A stretch of DNA of 39,831 nucleotides. Source: Gammaproteobacteria bacterium (lineage in GTDB: Bacteria > Pseudomonadota > Gammaproteobacteria > DSM-16500). The notes below the pieces were generated by a model that saw only the letters and a list, made by a program, of their open reading frames with translations, ran no database searches and was not told where the DNA came from. The DNA is taken from positions 1-39,831 of the forward strand of contig JABDBV010000007.1 in assembly GCA_013288395.1 (NCBI GenBank), in the 5' to 3' direction. A program made the translations under genes and the position numbers. The stretch's first letter is position 1; each line of letters opens with the position of its first letter. Below are positions 39,429-39,831 of this stretch, piece after piece.

Positions 39429-39450
39429 GACTTAGTCGTGTGACTTAGTC
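39429..39450. promoter_or_regulatory. two palindromic 9-mers GACTTAGTC in tandem upstream of the phd gene (operator candidate)
   Basis: GACTTAGTC-GTGT-GACTTAGTC; each 9-mer is itself palindromic (GACT-T-AGTC), 13-bp start-to-start spacing. Confidence 0.6.
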
Positions 39451-39533
39451 TTATTATAATTTAAATTATTCTATAAATCAATAGGCACGCGTGATGTTAT
39501 CGATCCTGTGTACTTTACATTGGATCTATTTTT

Positions 39534-39831
39534 ATGTATTATTGGAATATGAATCCAAAATTGCATAAAATAAAGAACTACCATCACCGAGTCCTTGAAG
39601 GGAAATTGACTGAATATGTTAATTATTTCTCAGCTGTTGGCCTTACCGGTCCTCGACAATCGGGCAAATCCACGCTTTTACTGCATCAGTTAAAAGATTA
39701 TCAATATGTCACGTTCGACGACTTTCGAACCATCGCGCTTTACAACGATGACCCTAACAAGTTTATGCGAATATATGCAAATAAAATCATTTTTGATGAA
39801 GTTCAAAAAGTACCCGAGATATTTAATGACA
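39534..39831 (+). CDS. ATPase of the AAA_14/DUF4143 type (partial, runs off window)
   Basis: MYYWNMNPKLHKIKNYHRVLEGKLTEYVNYFSAVGLTGPRQSGKSTLLLHQLKDYQYVTFDDFRTIALYNDDPNKFMRIYANKIIFDEVQKVPEIFND; Walker A GPRQSGKST and Walker B IIFDEVQ. Confidence 0.88.
   Translation, partial: MYYWNMNPKLHKIKNYHHRVLEGKLTEYVNYFSAVGLTGPRQSGKSTLLLHQLKDYQYVTFDDFRTIALYNDDPNKFMRIYANKIIFDEVQKVPEIFND

Noticed and set aside
39534-39831. Novel defence ATPase at the window end
   Set aside because: The fragment matches the common AAA_14/DUF4143 architecture and is truncated, so nothing beyond the family call is supportable.

Overview
This is a chromosomal window from a gammaproteobacterium. The mix of core synteny and eukaryotic-like proteins suggests Legionellales/Coxiellaceae, but that placement is an inference. 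The housekeeping backbone is: prpDCB (2-methylcitrate cycle, minus strand, prpD truncated at the window edge), tRNA-Asn, an aspartate aminotransferase, uvrB, tRNA-Val, thrS-infC-rpmI-rplT-pheS-pheT-ihfA-merR, tRNA-Pro, fadD, gyrA-cmk-rpsA, and a udp/aminotransferase/membrane proteins/lysC cluster. Accessory blocks are interleaved with it. The host-interaction candidates are an LCM-type methyltransferase-like protein, an F-box + Sel1-repeat protein, an LRR protein, an orphan 537-aa protein, a eukaryotic-like Ser/Thr kinase and a VirK-like secreted protein. There are three type II toxin-antitoxin modules (two PIN/Phd, one RelE/ParE with a ParD-like antitoxin), each with an inverted-repeat operator candidate upstream. 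A PTPS-family + SDR pterin-type pair has non-canonical catalytic motifs. Non-coding palindromic repeats are prominent. One family (CGTCATTGCGAGGAGC...GAAGCAACCC) has two full copies whose termini have expanded into helically sized 11-bp (and 20-bp) tandem arrays, plus a half-copy in the infC-rpmI leader. A second 83-bp family is present in two near-identical direct copies flanking the SDR-LRR segment. No CRISPR, rRNA, prophage or transposase was seen.
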